The position numbers and the translations under genes were made by a program. This document shows, in pieces, positions 41,555-50,706 of a stretch of 64,000 nt of DNA; position 1 is the stretch's first letter, and each line of letters starts with the position of its first letter. Under the pieces are notes generated by a model. It was given only the letters and a program-made list of their open reading frames with translations. It ran no database searches and was not told the origin of the DNA. Source of the DNA: an uncultured bacterium (GTDB lineage Bacteria > Planctomycetota > UBA1135 > GCA-002686595); NCBI GenBank assembly GCA_938075305.1, contig CALJGV010000009.1, positions 38,096-102,095 of the forward strand. Reading direction: 5' to 3'.

Positions 41555-43636
41555 TCAGAGATAGACGTTCTCAACGTACTCCCCCACCATCCGGTGGGTG
41601 TTGAACTGGCCGGGGATCGTCACGAGCGAGCGGCGGGCGCGCTCCATCCAGCGGCGCGGCATCCCAGCCTTGTCCCGGTCGAAGAACTCGGGCACAAGCT
41701 CACGCTCGAGGAGCTCCACGAGCGCGTCCGCGTCGTAGGCGTCCTGCTTGCGGCGGCTCTTGAACTCGCTGCCGTCACCGATGGCCCAGCCGTTCTCGCC
41801 GTCGAAGCCCTCGGGCCACCAGCCGTCGAGGATCGAGGCGTTCAGGCCGCCGTGCAGGGGCGGCTTCATGCCGCTGGTCCCGCTGGCCTCGTTGGGACGG
41901 ATGGGGTTGTTGAGCCAGACGTCGCAGCCGCTGGTGAGGATGCGCCCCACCTGCATGTCGTACTCCTCGAGCAGGGCGACCCGCCCCTTGAAGCCGGCCT
42001 TCTTGGCCTGGGTGTGGATGATCTGCGCGAGCTCCTGCCCCCCCTCGTCCCGGGGGTGAGCCTTGCCCGCGAACACGAGCTGCACCGGTCGGTCGGGGTC
42101 ACCCAGGAGCGCGGCGAGGCGCTTGGCCTCCTTGAAGATCAGCGGCGCGCGCTTGTAGGTGGCGAAGCGCCGCGCGAAGCCGAGGGTCAGCGCGTCCTCG
42201 TCGAACGCGCGGTACGCCTCGGCCACCGCCGCCGCGCCCTCACCCCGACGCTCCGCCTGCCGCGCGAGGCGGGCACGGACGAAGTGGACGAGCCGGCTGC
42301 GGAGCGTCTTGCGGAGCTCCCAGAGGGCCTCGAGGGGGATCTTCGACGCCCGCTTCCAGGGGTCGTCGTCCGGCCCCATGCCGTTCCACTTGACCTTGAG
42401 GTAGCGGCGATAGAGCTCGTCCGCCTCGGGCGCGAGCCAGGTCCGCGCGTGGACTCCGTTGGTCACGTGCCCGATGGGCACGTCCGCCACCTCATCCACT
42501 CCGTAGACCCCCTGCCACATCTCCCGGCTCACGTGACCGTGCAGCTCCGCCACGCCGTTCACGTTACGCGCCGTGTTGAGGCCGAGCACGGTCATGCAGA
42601 CGGGCTCCAGACGATCCCCGGGCTTCTCCCGGCCGAGGTCTGCGAAGGCCTCGGCGCTCAGGCCCATCTCCTTCAGGATCGGGCGCAGGTACTTGCCGAC
42701 GTCCTTCGCGCCGTAACGGTCGTGACCGGCCGGGACGGGCGTATGGGTCGTGAAGACGGTGCTCGACCGGACGGCCTCGAAGGCCGCGTCGTAGCTCTTG
42801 CCCCGGGCCATCAGCGCCCGGATCCGCTCCACGGCGGCGAAGGCGGCGTGCCCCTCGTTCAGGTGCACGACGGTGGGCTTGAAGCGCATGACCTCCAGGG
42901 CCCGGGCGCCTCCGACGCCGAGCAGGACCTGCTGGCGGAGTCGAAGGTCCGGCTCCCCCTTGTAGAGGCCCTCGGTCAGCTGGCGGTGAGCCTTCGGCTC
43001 TCCCTCGATGTCCGCGTCGAGGAGGTACAGGGGCACCCGGCCCACCTGCTGCTTCCAGATCTTGGCGCGGACCATCTTCCCGCCGATGGGGCACTGGATC
43101 TCCTTACCCGTGTCCACGATCGGCAGGTCCCCGAAGTTGACCTTGGGGTAGAGCACCCGCGTCGACCCGTCACCGCGCAGCTCCTGAATGTAGTAGCCGT
43201 GGCGGTAGAGGAGCCCGACTCCAACGAAGGGAATACCGAGGTCGGACGCCGACTTGACGTGGTCCCCTGCGAGGACCCCGAGGCCGCCCGAGTACTGCTG
43301 GAGGCTCTCATGGATCGCGAACTCGCTGCAGAAGTACGCGACCTTGAGGTCCGCGTTGCGCGGGGCAATCTTGCGCTCGAACCAGGTCTTGGCGCCGTAG
43401 TAGTCCGCGCCAGCTTTCTCCGCCGCGTCGAGGAGCTTGACGAACTCCTCGTCGGCGGCGCAGGCGTCAAGGCGAGCCGATGGGACGCGCCGGAGGGTCT
43501 CCAGCGGGGCGTGCTGGGTCGCCTCCCACTGCAGGGGATCCAGCGCGGCGAACACGGCCTGGGTCGTCGGGCACCACGACCAGCGGAGGTCGAGAGCGAG
43601 GGCGGAGAGGCGCTTGGCGAGGGCTTTTGTCTTCAT
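41555..43636 (-). CDS. glgP: Alpha-glucan (glycogen/maltodextrin) phosphorylase, short DUF3417 type (693 aa)
   Basis: GT35 enzyme releasing glucose-1-phosphate from alpha-1,4-glucans. The N-terminal DUF3417-like segment (LALDLRWSWCPTTQAVFAALDPLQWEATQHAPLETL) is typical of the compact phosphorylases of bacteria and archaea rather than the 800-residue GlgP. Further: VAYFCSEFAIHESLQQYSGGLGVLAGDHVKSASDLG, PTVVHLNEGHAAF, FTTHTPVPAGHDRY, VTNGVHARTWL, FARRFATYKRAPL and the PLP-Lys region RPNEASGTSGMKPPLHGGLN. The ATG overlaps the malQ stop by 4 bp. Last gene of the glucan operon and followed by a strong hairpin. Confidence 0.95.
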   Translation of the reverse strand: MKTKALAKRLSALALDLRWSWCPTTQAVFAALDPLQWEATQHAPLETLRRVPSARLDACAADEEFVKLLDAAEKAGADYYGAKTWFERKIAPRNADLKVAYFCSEFAIHESLQQYSGGLGVLAGDHVKSASDLGIPFVGVGLLYRHGYYIQELRGDGSTRVLYPKVNFGDLPIVDTGKEIQCPIGGKMVRAKIWKQQVGRVPLYLLDADIEGEPKAHRQLTEGLYKGEPDLRLRQQVLLGVGGARALEVMRFKPTVVHLNEGHAAFAAVERIRALMARGKSYDAAFEAVRSSTVFTTHTPVPAGHDRYGAKDVGKYLRPILKEMGLSAEAFADLGREKPGDRLEPVCMTVLGLNTARNVNGVAELHGHVSREMWQGVYGVDEVADVPIGHVTNGVHARTWLAPEADELYRRYLKVKWNGMGPDDDPWKRASKIPLEALWELRKTLRSRLVHFVRARLARQAERRGEGAAAVAEAYRAFDEDALTLGFARRFATYKRAPLIFKEAKRLAALLGDPDRPVQLVFAGKAHPRDEGGQELAQIIHTQAKKAGFKGRVALLEEYDMQVGRILTSGCDVWLNNPIRPNEASGTSGMKPPLHGGLNASILDGWWPEGFDGENGWAIGDGSEFKSRRKQDAYDADALVELLERELVPEFFDRDKAGMPRRWMERARRSLVTIPGQFNTHRMVGEYVENVYL

Positions 43637-45048
43637 CGATCCGCCAACCGGTCGGTGGCGTCAAGGAGTTCATGGATTTGGCGCGCGCGTGCCGCGGAAA
43701 GGTCGCGGCGCGTGACGCGCCAGGCCCAGTTTCCGGAGGGCGTGCCGGGTGTGTTCATGCGGGAGGCTCGGCCGAGGCCGAGGACATCCTGGAGCTGGAA
43801 GAGCGCGGTGTGGGCGCCGGTGGCGCACGCCGTTCGGACCATGTCCATCCCGACCGTCGGCCCGCCGCCGCCCGTGGCGGCTCGAAACCGCCGCCTCGTC
43901 GCGGGGTCGGCGCTGCGCCACCACCCCACGCAGGTGTCGTTGTCGTGGGTCGCCGGGTAGACGACGGAGTCGGCGCCGATGGCATGGGGCGCGTGGAAGG
44001 ACCCCGGCCCGAAGCCCCACTGGAGGATCCGCATCCCTGGGAGGCCGAAGCGGTCCCGCAGCTCGTGGACCTCAGGCGTCACCGAGCCCAGGTCCTCGGC
44101 GATCAGGGGGAGGCCGCCGAGCTCGTCCTCCACGGCCTCTAGCAACTCCTCCCCGGGGGTCTCCGCCCACGCGCCGTGGCGGGCGTTGACCGCCCCGGCG
44201 GGGACCTCCCAGGCGTTGCGGAAGCCGATGAAGTGGTCGATCCGGAGCGCCTCGAAGAGGTCCATCTGCCGGCGCATACGAGCACGCCACCAGCCGAAGC
44301 CCTCGGCCCGGTGGGCCGCCCAGTCGTAGTGGGGATGGCCCCAGAGCTGACCGTCCTCGTTCATGGAGTCCGGCGGGCACCCGGTGAGCACGAGGGGGGC
44401 GCCGTCCGCGTCGAGTCGGAAGAGCTCGGGGCGGGCGCCCACGTCGACCGAGTCGAGCGCCACGAAGATGGGCGCATCGCCCATGAGCAGCACCCCGCGA
44501 TCCCGGGCGTAGGCGCGCAGGGCGTCCCACTGGCGGCTCAGCTGGAACTGGAGGAACCGGGCGAGGTCGGCCTCCTCCGCGCTGGCCGCGCCGGCCAGGC
44601 AAAAGGGCTCGAGCCAGTCGGCCTCGCGGGCGCAGAAGCGCGCGAAGGCCGCGCGCTGGCGGCGGCGGGCTCGCCACGTCCCGAAGGCCTTGGCGAGCCG
44701 CGGGGTCTTGAACCGTCGGGCCCTTGCGTATCGCACCTTGCCCTCCCGGAGCTCCCGCGGCCCCGCGAGGTCTGCGCGGTCCAGGAGGCCCTCATCCGCG
44801 AGCCGCTCGAGAGAGAGATAGAGCGGCTCGGAGGCGAACGCCGAGCTGGAGGCGTAGGGCGAGTTGCCCGGGCCGAGGGGGACGACGGGGAGCATCTGCC
44901 ACCAGGTCACCCCCGCGCGCGCGAGCCAGTCCACGAAGCGGTACGCCTCGGGGCCGAGGTCGCCGATGCCGTGCCGCGCGGGCAGGGACGCCAGCGGCAT
45001 GAGCACCCCCGCAGCGCGGGGAAACAGATCGGTGAAGGACCCGCCCAT
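43633..45048 (-). CDS. malQ: 4-alpha-glucanotransferase (amylomaltase, 471 aa)
   Basis: GH77 disproportionating enzyme rearranging maltodextrins so that phosphorylase can use them. RAAGVLMPLASLPARHGIGDLG at the N-terminus; donor-site WWQMLPVVPLGPGNSPY; GDAPIFVALDSVDV; catalytic nucleophile in FEALRIDHFIGFRNAWEVPAG; acid/base in LPLIAEDLGSVTPEV; third acid in YPATHDNDTCVGWW. It is slightly shorter than typical (about 500 aa). It lies 6 bp after the amylase gene and overlaps glgP by 4 bp, forming one operon. Confidence 0.95.
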   Translation of the reverse strand: MGGSFTDLFPRAAGVLMPLASLPARHGIGDLGPEAYRFVDWLARAGVTWWQMLPVVPLGPGNSPYASSSAFASEPLYLSLERLADEGLLDRADLAGPRELREGKVRYARARRFKTPRLAKAFGTWRARRRQRAAFARFCAREADWLEPFCLAGAASAEEADLARFLQFQLSRQWDALRAYARDRGVLLMGDAPIFVALDSVDVGARPELFRLDADGAPLVLTGCPPDSMNEDGQLWGHPHYDWAAHRAEGFGWWRARMRRQMDLFEALRIDHFIGFRNAWEVPAGAVNARHGAWAETPGEELLEAVEDELGGLPLIAEDLGSVTPEVHELRDRFGLPGMRILQWGFGPGSFHAPHAIGADSVVYPATHDNDTCVGWWRSADPATRRRFRAATGGGGPTVGMDMVRTACATGAHTALFQLQDVLGLGRASRMNTPGTPSGNWAWRVTRRDLSAARARQIHELLDATDRLADR

Positions 45049-45054
45049 GGGAGA

Positions 45055-47673
45055 TCAGCTGCCCGGAGCCGTCCAGCGCCAGACCCGGCCAGCGATCGGG
45101 CCCACCGCCATCGGGGAGCCGTCGCGCTCCTCCCCATCCGGCGCCTCTCCGAACACGGGCGACCACGATCCTCCCCTCGCCGGAGGCGCAAAACGCGCGG
45201 GCTCGGACCCGGCGTTGAGGGCGACCAGGAGCACCTCGTCCCCCAGCGTCCGCAGGAAGACCCAGAGGTCCTGCGCGTCGTCAGCGAGGTGGGTCTCGAA
45301 GCCGCCGACCCGCAGCGCCTCGTGCTCCCGGCGCAGGGCGATCGCCCCGCGGTAGAACGCGTGGTGATCCTCCATGATGAAGTTCTGCTCGGGCCGTTCG
45401 TAGGGGCCGAGGTCGGCCCAGAGCATCGGCTTTCGATTGGTCGGGTCGTCGGCGCCCCACATGCCGACCTCATCCCCGTAGTAGATCATCGGCGCGCCGA
45501 CGTAGGTCATCTGGGCGAGGGCCACCAGCCGCTGGCGCTGGAAGTGCACCTCGTCCGGCCGGCCGCTGTTGTAGTCGTCACGGCGCTGCACCTGGTTGCT
45601 CCGGTCGTAGGGCCGGTCACGGTTGAGGAGCATGGACGCGATGCGATCGGTGTCGTGGCTCCCGACCAGGTTCATCAGGGCGTAGGTGGCCTCATCGGGG
45701 TAGGCGAGGCGCAGCTCCGCGAGGCGCGCGTCGAGCGCGGACACCGAGAGCTTGCGCTCGACGTTCCCCACCCACGCGACGACGGGGTCCGCGAAGCGAT
45801 AATTCATCACCGCGTCGAAGTGCTTGCCCCCCAGCCACTCGTCAGCCCGGTGCCAGATCTCACCGGAGATGAAGGCGTCGGGGTTGATGGACTTGACGAG
45901 GGTGCGCCACTCCTCCCAGAAGTCCGCGGGGAGCTCCATCGGGACGTCGAGGCGCCAGCCGTCGATCCCGTCCGAGGGGTCACCGTCCCCGTCCGGGTCC
46001 ATCCAGCGGCGGGTCACCGCGAACAGGTGCTCCTTCACCGCGGCCGACGCCAGCCCGCCCCCCTCCTTCGCGAAGACCGGCAGGTCCCCGAAGCCCGCCC
46101 AGCCCACGTACTCGAACGGCTCCCAGGAGCGGATCTGGAACCAGTCCGCGAAGCGTGAAGCCTCCCGGTGCTCCTGGACGTCCTGGAAGGCGGGGTGAGC
46201 CACGCCCACGTGATTGAAGACCGCGTCGAGCACGACACGCAGGCCCCGGCTCTTGCAGGTGGCGAGGAAGTCGAGGAACAGCCGGTCTGACGGCGTCCAC
46301 GTCCAGGTCGCCGGGTCGAGCAGGTCCTCGCCGGCCGTGGCCGCCTCGAAGTCCTCCCCCGCGCCCAGGCTCGTATCCACGTGACGGAAGTCGGTGGCGT
46401 TGTACTTGTGGGGTCCCGCGGCCTGGAAGATCGGGTTGAGGTAGATCGCCGTGACGCCGAGCTCCACGAGGTGGTCCAGCTGCTCCTCGATGCCGGCCAG
46501 GTCCCCGCCGTACATGCGCTGGTACACGTAGTACTCCCAGAACGTCTGGCCGTCGGCGCCTTCCCACTCCGCCGGCTCCGTCCACTCGCTCGTCCAGGCC
46601 CGGACGGGCTCCGGATCGTTCGAGACATCGCCGTTGCGGAATCGCTCGGGGAAGATCTGGTACCAGATCGCGTTCTTCGCCCAGTCGGGGGTCTCCAGCG
46701 TGGCGTAGGCCGCCGGGTCGTAGTCGTGGACCCGCGGATCCCCGACGCAGAGGGACTCGGTCTCCAGCCCGAAGGTGTAGCGGGCCCGCTCCTCGGCCCG
46801 GTCCATGTCGACCTGCCAGAACTGGAATGGGTCAGGGGAGGGCACGCGCTCCATGGGATAGATCGCGCCGCCGTCCACGAGCAGCGACACACCGGTCACG
46901 TCCCCCGCGAGGGTGCGGTAGCGCACGCGCCATCGGCCACCGGGGAGGCGGTGGAGGTAGAGCGGCTCCTCGGGGTCGTGGGTCAGCCCCTCGGTTCGGA
47001 TGCCGCCCACGGATGGTCCAAGGTCCAGCCCGTCGGGCTGGCCGAGTGATCCGAGGCGGAGGATCGAGTTGCAGGACTCGAACCCATCGTCCTCAGCCTC
47101 GGCGTTGGTCGGGTCGGGGACCCACTCCCGCCCGTCGAGGCAGAACTTGTAGCGGTAGGCCCCGCTGCGGAGGCTGACCTCTGCACGCCAACGCCCGTCG
47201 GCGGCGCGCTCCATGGGCGCCGCCTCGAGGTTCCACCCGTTGAAGTCCCCGGCGAGGGAGACCCGCTCCGCGTCGCGGTCGGAGGCCAGGGTGAAGACCA
47301 CACGCCAGCGGCCGGCCCCCGGCTCCTCGTCCACCTCGACGGACTCGGGCAGGCGCCCAGCCTGCCCCAGACCGATGTCGATCTGCTCGAGCCCCGGCCA
47401 AGCCTCGACGTCCGCCGAGTCCGCCTCGCGGGTCACGCCGGACTCTCCCTCGAAGCGCAGCGTGAGCACCGCGAGGAGGAGGACGCACAGAATGAGGGAA
47501 GGCAGGAGCAAGGGGAGCGGGCAGTCGGGGAAGGGGGCCAGGACTCGATGCCATCGATCGCGGCCCAGGATGGTGCCGAGAGGGAGGGCAACCTCCTCGC
47601 TACATCGGCTGGAATGCCCCCTGAGCGGCACTCCGGGGGCCAAGAACTTCTGTTCTCCTGCCCGGCTCGGATC
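45055..47673 (-). CDS. Membrane-anchored GH13 alpha-amylase/neopullulanase with glycogen-binding domain (about 872 aa)
   Basis: Extracytoplasmic hydrolysis of alpha-glucans. An N-terminal TM anchor (PLPLLLPSLILCVLLLAVLTLRF) is followed by an AMPK/CBM48-like domain (VSLAGDFNGWNLEAAPMERAADGRWRAEVSLRSGAYRYKFCLDG), a second sandwich as in neopullulanases, and the GH13 barrel: DAVFNHVG, GWRLDVPMEL (nucleophile Asp), FISGEIWH (acid/base Glu), NLVGSHDTDRI (third Asp), then a C-terminal beta domain. The start is uncertain: ATG at 47673 was preferred to 47787 because the upstream residues look non-coding and would overlap the divergent small gene. An even later start near the TM segment is possible. 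First gene of the operon with malQ and glgP. Confidence 0.85.
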   Translation of the reverse strand, partial: DPSRAGEQKFLAPGVPLRGHSSRCSEEVALPLGTILGRDRWHRVLAPFPDCPLPLLLPSLILCVLLLAVLTLRFEGESGVTREADSADVEAWPGLEQIDIGLGQAGRLPESVEVDEEPGAGRWRVVFTLASDRDAERVSLAGDFNGWNLEAAPMERAADGRWRAEVSLRSGAYRYKFCLDGREWVPDPTNAEAEDDGFESCNSILRLGSLGQPDGLDLGPSVGGIRTEGLTHDPEEPLYLHRLPGGRWRVRYRTLAGDVTGVSLLVDGGAIYPMERVPSPDPFQFWQVDMDRAEERARYTFGLETESLCVGDPRVHDYDPAAYATLETPDWAKNAIWYQIFPERFRNGDVSNDPEPVRAWTSEWTEPAEWEGADGQTFWEYYVYQRMYGGDLAGIEEQLDHLVELGVTAIYLNPIFQAAGPHKYNATDFRHVDTSLGAGEDFEAATAGEDLLDPATWTWTPSDRLFLDFLATCKSRGLRVVLDAVFNHVGVAHPAFQDVQEHREASRFADWFQIRSWEPFEYVGWAGFGDLPVFAKEGGGLASAAVKEHLFAVTRRWMDPDGDGDPSDGIDGWRLDVPMELPADFWEEWRTLVKSINPDAFISGEIWHRADEWLGGKHFDAVMNYRFADPVVAWVGNVERKLSVSALDARLAELRLAYPDEATYALMNLVGSHDTDRIASMLLNRDRPYDRSNQVQRRDDYNSGRPDEVHFQRQRLVALAQMTYVGAPMIYYGDEVGMWGADDPTNRKPMLWADLGPYERPEQNFIMEDHHAFYRGAIALRREHEALRVGGFETHLADDAQDLWVFLRTLGDEVLLVALNAGSEPARFAPPARGGSWSPVFGEAPDGEERDGSPMAVGPIAGRVWRWTAPGS

Positions 47674-47778
47674 CATTGGACCGGTGCCCACGAAGACGAC
47701 GCCGTGGGGACCGAGAGCGAGGAGGGCCACCAGGCGAGGCCAGACCCCGACCGGATCCGGAGCTCTGCGCTTCGGGGG

Positions 47779-48168
47779 GTGTGGCATTCCAGCGCAGCCC
47801 TCGCCGCCACGCTGGCCCTCCTGGCCTGGTTCGCCCCCTCATGGACCGGCGATCCCCGGGCGGCGCTTCTGCCCGGCGCGCCGGGAGCGGTGATGGGCCT
47901 GCTCTTCGTCCTGGGCGCGAGGCCCACCCGTCGGCGGGCCGCCATGGTCCTCGCGACCACGACAGCGGGGTTCCTGGCCCTCGCCACCGTCGCGAGCGTG
48001 GGCTCGATCTCCCTTCTGGGGACCGAGAGGGGTCCATCAGTGGCCTTCCAGCTCGGCTGCCTGGCTGCCTCGGCCGCCTTCCTGGCCCGCTCCGCCCCGG
48101 CCTGGCGGCGGGTGAACGCCGACGGGGACCAGGCGGATCAGCTCCTCCGCATGTACGACGAGCTCTGA
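47779..48168 (+). CDS. Small integral membrane protein (about 129 aa)
   Basis: Only the last 129 residues of the 206-residue ORF look coding. A GTG at 47779 preceded by a G-rich stretch begins VWHSSAALAATLALLAWFAPSW. Four hydrophobic segments (ALAATLALLAWFA, ALLPGAPGAVMGLLFVLGA, AAMVLATTTAGFLALATVASVGSISLL, VAFQLGCLAASAAFLA) are separated by Arg-rich loops, and a short cytoplasmic tail ends NADGDQADQLLRMYDEL. No family recognised. Divergent from the amylase gene and followed by a palindrome; function unknown. Confidence 0.55.
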   Translation: MWHSSAALAATLALLAWFAPSWTGDPRAALLPGAPGAVMGLLFVLGARPTRRRAAMVLATTTAGFLALATVASVGSISLLGTERGPSVAFQLGCLAASAAFLARSAPAWRRVNADGDQADQLLRMYDEL

Positions 48169-48176
48169 GGGGGCGT

Positions 48177-48191
48177 GTCCCATAATGGGAC
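48177..48191. repeat. 15-bp palindrome GTCCCAT-A-ATGGGAC
   Basis: Perfect inverted repeat 8 bp past the small membrane-protein stop. Too short a loop for a classical terminator on its own; possible operator for the 48316 gene. Confidence 0.45.
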
Positions 48192-48315
48192 GGATGGCCG
48201 CCCGAGGCGGTCCAAGAAGGCCCCCAGCCCCGTTGGCGGGTCGAGTCCCATCCGCCGTCAGCGGACCACCGTTTCCCGAAGAAGGGCCTGAGGCTCCGGC
48301 GCTCGGACATCCGAA

Positions 48316-48993
48316 ATGGAGATAGGGCCTGAGGGCCCCGGAGAGTTCCCCTTGGCCGATTTCATGTCCCGCTCAGTGGCCCGTCCAACGGTCCACGCCC
48401 CTGATGCCCCCCGTCACGTGATCGACGTGATGGAGACATGGATCGACCGGACCGCCGCGCGCGGCCAGCCCTTCGAGGACGGAGATGAGTTCCGCCTGGG
48501 CTTCATCTGGTTCCGCATCACCGACGACCACAAGGGCCTCCGGGTGACCGCCCCCAGGGTTGGCGACCCCGCGCTGATCTACACGGACGACTGCTCGGAG
48601 GCACTCCGGCTGGTCGCCATGCAGCGCAAGATGCTCGAGCGCTTCGGGCCCGATGCTGGCCTCTGCAACTGCAGGCAGACGGTGCTGATCGTCCGAGACC
48701 TCGACGAGTGCCAGACGACGTTCATCGACCGCCTCGCGGGAGAGATGGGTGACCGTTCCGGCTGGTACATCGGCGCCCACGACTCGAAGCTCGACGTCGG
48801 CGCGCCCGAGAACCTGAAGCTGGTGAGCCTCTGGACCATCATGAGCCGGCGCCCTGAGATCGCCCCCTACCTGCTGCTCCCCACCGGGTGGCAGGTCTCC
48901 TTCGCCAGCGGCGCGGTCGTGATGCACGACCGGCAGGTAGCACAGCCCATCAGCGGCGCGGAAGGGGTCGGTCAGCTCCCCCGGAGCGCGTGA
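48316..48993 (+). CDS. DUF2185/Imm33-like domain protein (225 aa)
   Basis: Soluble, no signal peptide or TM. The C-terminal 80 residues (DRSGWYIGAHDSKLDVGAPENLKLVSLWTIMSRRPEIAPYLLLPTGWQVSF) have the layout of DUF2185/Imm33: a conserved GW..G opening, then VSLw and RRPE..PyL.LP.G. The N-terminal half (HVIDVMETWIDRTAARGQPFEDGDEFRLGFIWFRITDD) is unrecognised. The start may instead be ATG 48364. In toxin immunity loci this domain neutralises a partner toxin, but no toxin is adjacent here, so a housekeeping or unknown role is more likely. Convergent with the glycosylase gene. Confidence 0.6.
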   Translation: MEIGPEGPGEFPLADFMSRSVARPTVHAPDAPRHVIDVMETWIDRTAARGQPFEDGDEFRLGFIWFRITDDHKGLRVTAPRVGDPALIYTDDCSEALRLVAMQRKMLERFGPDAGLCNCRQTVLIVRDLDECQTTFIDRLAGEMGDRSGWYIGAHDSKLDVGAPENLKLVSLWTIMSRRPEIAPYLLLPTGWQVSFASGAVVMHDRQVAQPISGAEGVGQLPRSA

Positions 48994-49020
48994 GCTGGGC
49001 GGCCCATCTCCGGGTCGCGC

Positions 49021-49674
49021 CTACTCCTCGCTGAGCCTCCAGAGGACCCACGAGGCCACGGACCTCAGCGGCGCCCAACGCTCGCCGCGCTCCGCGAGCT
49101 CCCGCGGCTTCGGCCGGTCCTCCAGCCCGTCCAGGCGACGCAGCCCTTCCTGCAGCCCGAGATCCCCCGGGGCCAGGACGTCGAGGCGTCCGAGCCGGAA
49201 CATCAGGAACATCTGCGCGGTCCACGGGCCGATGCCACGCACCTCCACCAGCCGCTCCACGACCTCGTCGTCGGGGAGGCGGGCGATCGAGGCCAGCGGA
49301 AGCGCGCCCCGCTGCACACGGTCGCCCAGGTCGCGGAGCGCCGCGAGCTTGGCCGCCGAGAGGCCCGCGCCCCGGAGCACCTCATCGGGTAGGGCATCGA
49401 TCTCCTCGGGCCTCGGGAAGCGCCTTCCGGGGGTGAGGTCCCGGACGCGGTCATGGATCGTGCGCGCCGCGGCCCCGGCGAGCTGCTGGTAAATGACCGA
49501 TCGCGCGAGCGCATGAAAGTGAGACCCCGCCTGACCAGGAGTCGGGAACCCGGGGAACGGCGCCAGCCTGCGTCGGGCCTTCCCGAGCAGGGGGTCCCTG
49601 CGATCCAGGCCCCTGAGGGCGGAGGCAGACGGAGCGCCCGCGGCGAGGACGTCCTTGCGGCTGGGATGGGGCAT
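49021..49674 (-). CDS. AlkA-type DNA-3-methyladenine glycosylase (217 aa)
   Basis: Base-excision-repair glycosylase of the HhH-GPD superfamily removing alkylated purines. The ATG at 49674 (MPHPSRKDV) was chosen since the earlier 57 residues look non-coding. FHALARSVIYQQLAGAAARTIHDRV matches the conserved first helices. The helix-hairpin-helix and catalytic region reads LVEVRGIGPWTAQMFLMFRLGRLDVLAPGDLGLQEGL, where the Asp of PGDLGLQ corresponds to the AlkA catalytic Asp. It lacks the N-terminal AlkA_N domain, as in the short archaeal/bacterial forms. No FeS cluster cysteines. Confidence 0.9.
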   Translation of the reverse strand: MPHPSRKDVLAAGAPSASALRGLDRRDPLLGKARRRLAPFPGFPTPGQAGSHFHALARSVIYQQLAGAAARTIHDRVRDLTPGRRFPRPEEIDALPDEVLRGAGLSAAKLAALRDLGDRVQRGALPLASIARLPDDEVVERLVEVRGIGPWTAQMFLMFRLGRLDVLAPGDLGLQEGLRRLDGLEDRPKPRELAERGERWAPLRSVASWVLWRLSEE

Positions 49675-49829
49675 CGTCCCATTCTGCCTCTCGCGTCTGC
49701 ATTGAATGGGGATATTGCGAGATCGAACCGAGCGCAACCTCAAGACCACCTCGCGGGAGTTTCGACGAGTTCCAACCGGAGCCCCTGCCAGGGCAAACCC
49801 GGCCGATAGCGGCCAGCGAGGAGGCGGAA

Positions 49830-50471
49830 ATGCGAGGGGACTCACCCAGGAACAGACGGTTCATCAGCTTCGGCGCGATCGCGCTGAGCAGCTACCTCGC
49901 CAGCGCCTGCGGGTCACTCGGAGCAGAGGGCGGAGCCGTGCAGAGCGTGCAGCTCGCCGATCAGATCAAGCGCGTCAACGTGGAGGCCCATCGATCCGAC
50001 GAGACCGTGCAGGCCATGCTCACGCGGCTTCAGCCGATCCTCACCTCCCGCAGTGAGGCCGCCGCCGCCGCGGCCCGGGAGCAGCTGGACGCCGCCACCC
50101 GGGCGTGCCAGCAGCAAGCGCACCAGCTGGAGCAGCAGCTCCCCGGCCTCGACGAGGAAGGGGAGGCCTTCTTCAAGCGTCGCAGGGCGGCCCTCCTCGA
50201 CATCGAGGACCCCGTGCTTCGAGCCGCTGCAGCGGCCAGGCTCGAGGTCGACCTCGAGCACTTCCTGGAGTATCAGGCGTCCGCCGTGGCAGTGCTCGAC
50301 GCCTATGAGGAGTTGAACCTCGAGCTTCACGCGATTCTCGAGGCCCTCCCGGAGCAGCCGGAGCCGAGCGAGCTCACCGAGGAAGCCCTGGACCTGCGCA
50401 ACCAGGCCTGGTCCCTGCGGATGATCCTCGAGGACTGCAAGCGAGCCGCAACCGAACTCAAGGTGCGCTGA
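49830..50471 (+). CDS. Coiled-coil lipoprotein of unknown function (213 aa)
   Basis: The signal sequence RRFISFGAIALSSYLASACGS contains lipobox LASAC. The mature protein is almost entirely alpha-helical and coiled-coil prone, rich in Glu, Ala and Leu (EQLDAATRACQQQAHQLEQQLPGL, EEGEAFFKRRRAALLDIEDPVLRAAAAARLEVDLEHFLEYQ). Its layout recalls DUF2959-type helical lipoproteins, but that is a visual impression only. Two internal Cys. Divergent from the glycosylase gene (155 bp). Role unknown; perhaps envelope-spacing or scaffold. Confidence 0.65.
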   Translation: MRGDSPRNRRFISFGAIALSSYLASACGSLGAEGGAVQSVQLADQIKRVNVEAHRSDETVQAMLTRLQPILTSRSEAAAAAAREQLDAATRACQQQAHQLEQQLPGLDEEGEAFFKRRRAALLDIEDPVLRAAAAARLEVDLEHFLEYQASAVAVLDAYEELNLELHAILEALPEQPEPSELTEEALDLRNQAWSLRMILEDCKRAATELKVR

Positions 50472-50706
50472 GCCCGCGACCCCACCACTCCCTCACCCTG
50501 GGCCCCCAGCGTCTGCTCCACCGCCTCCCGTCCGAACGAACCTCCGTCCAGTCGTCCTTCACCAAGCCAGGGCGCCCGCTGCCGCCTCCGCCGGGCTGGC
50601 ATCGCACGCCTCCGGTCACCTGTCCTGTCCGAGAACCCAACTGCCCTTCCACTGTCCTTCCACCGCCAAGTTTCGATCACTGATCACCTGGGTTGCCATC
50701 ATCACG
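50472..50706. other. Intergenic 235 bp, open in the frame of the next gene
   Basis: No in-frame stop and no ATG/GTG/TTG in the frame of the 50707 gene throughout this stretch. The last 20 codons before 50707 encode a plausible signal-peptide start (KFRSLITWVAII). Confidence 0.5.

Noticed and set aside
40592-43960. 1122-residue plus-strand ORF
   Set aside because: Antisense to the cytochrome N-terminus and the phosphorylase, without recognisable domains.
47548-47778. N-terminal 77 residues of the 206-residue ORF containing the small membrane protein
   Set aside because: No hydrophobic or family signal, and it overlaps the divergent amylase N-terminus; the coding character starts near the GTG at 47779.
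48191-48254. tRNA-like sequence (CGGATGG...CCATCCG ends, GGGTCGAGTCCC resembling a T-arm)
   Set aside because: Only about 64 nt between acceptor arms, no proper five-bp T-stem with a seven-base loop, and no convincing anticodon arm. At best a degenerate tRNA remnant.
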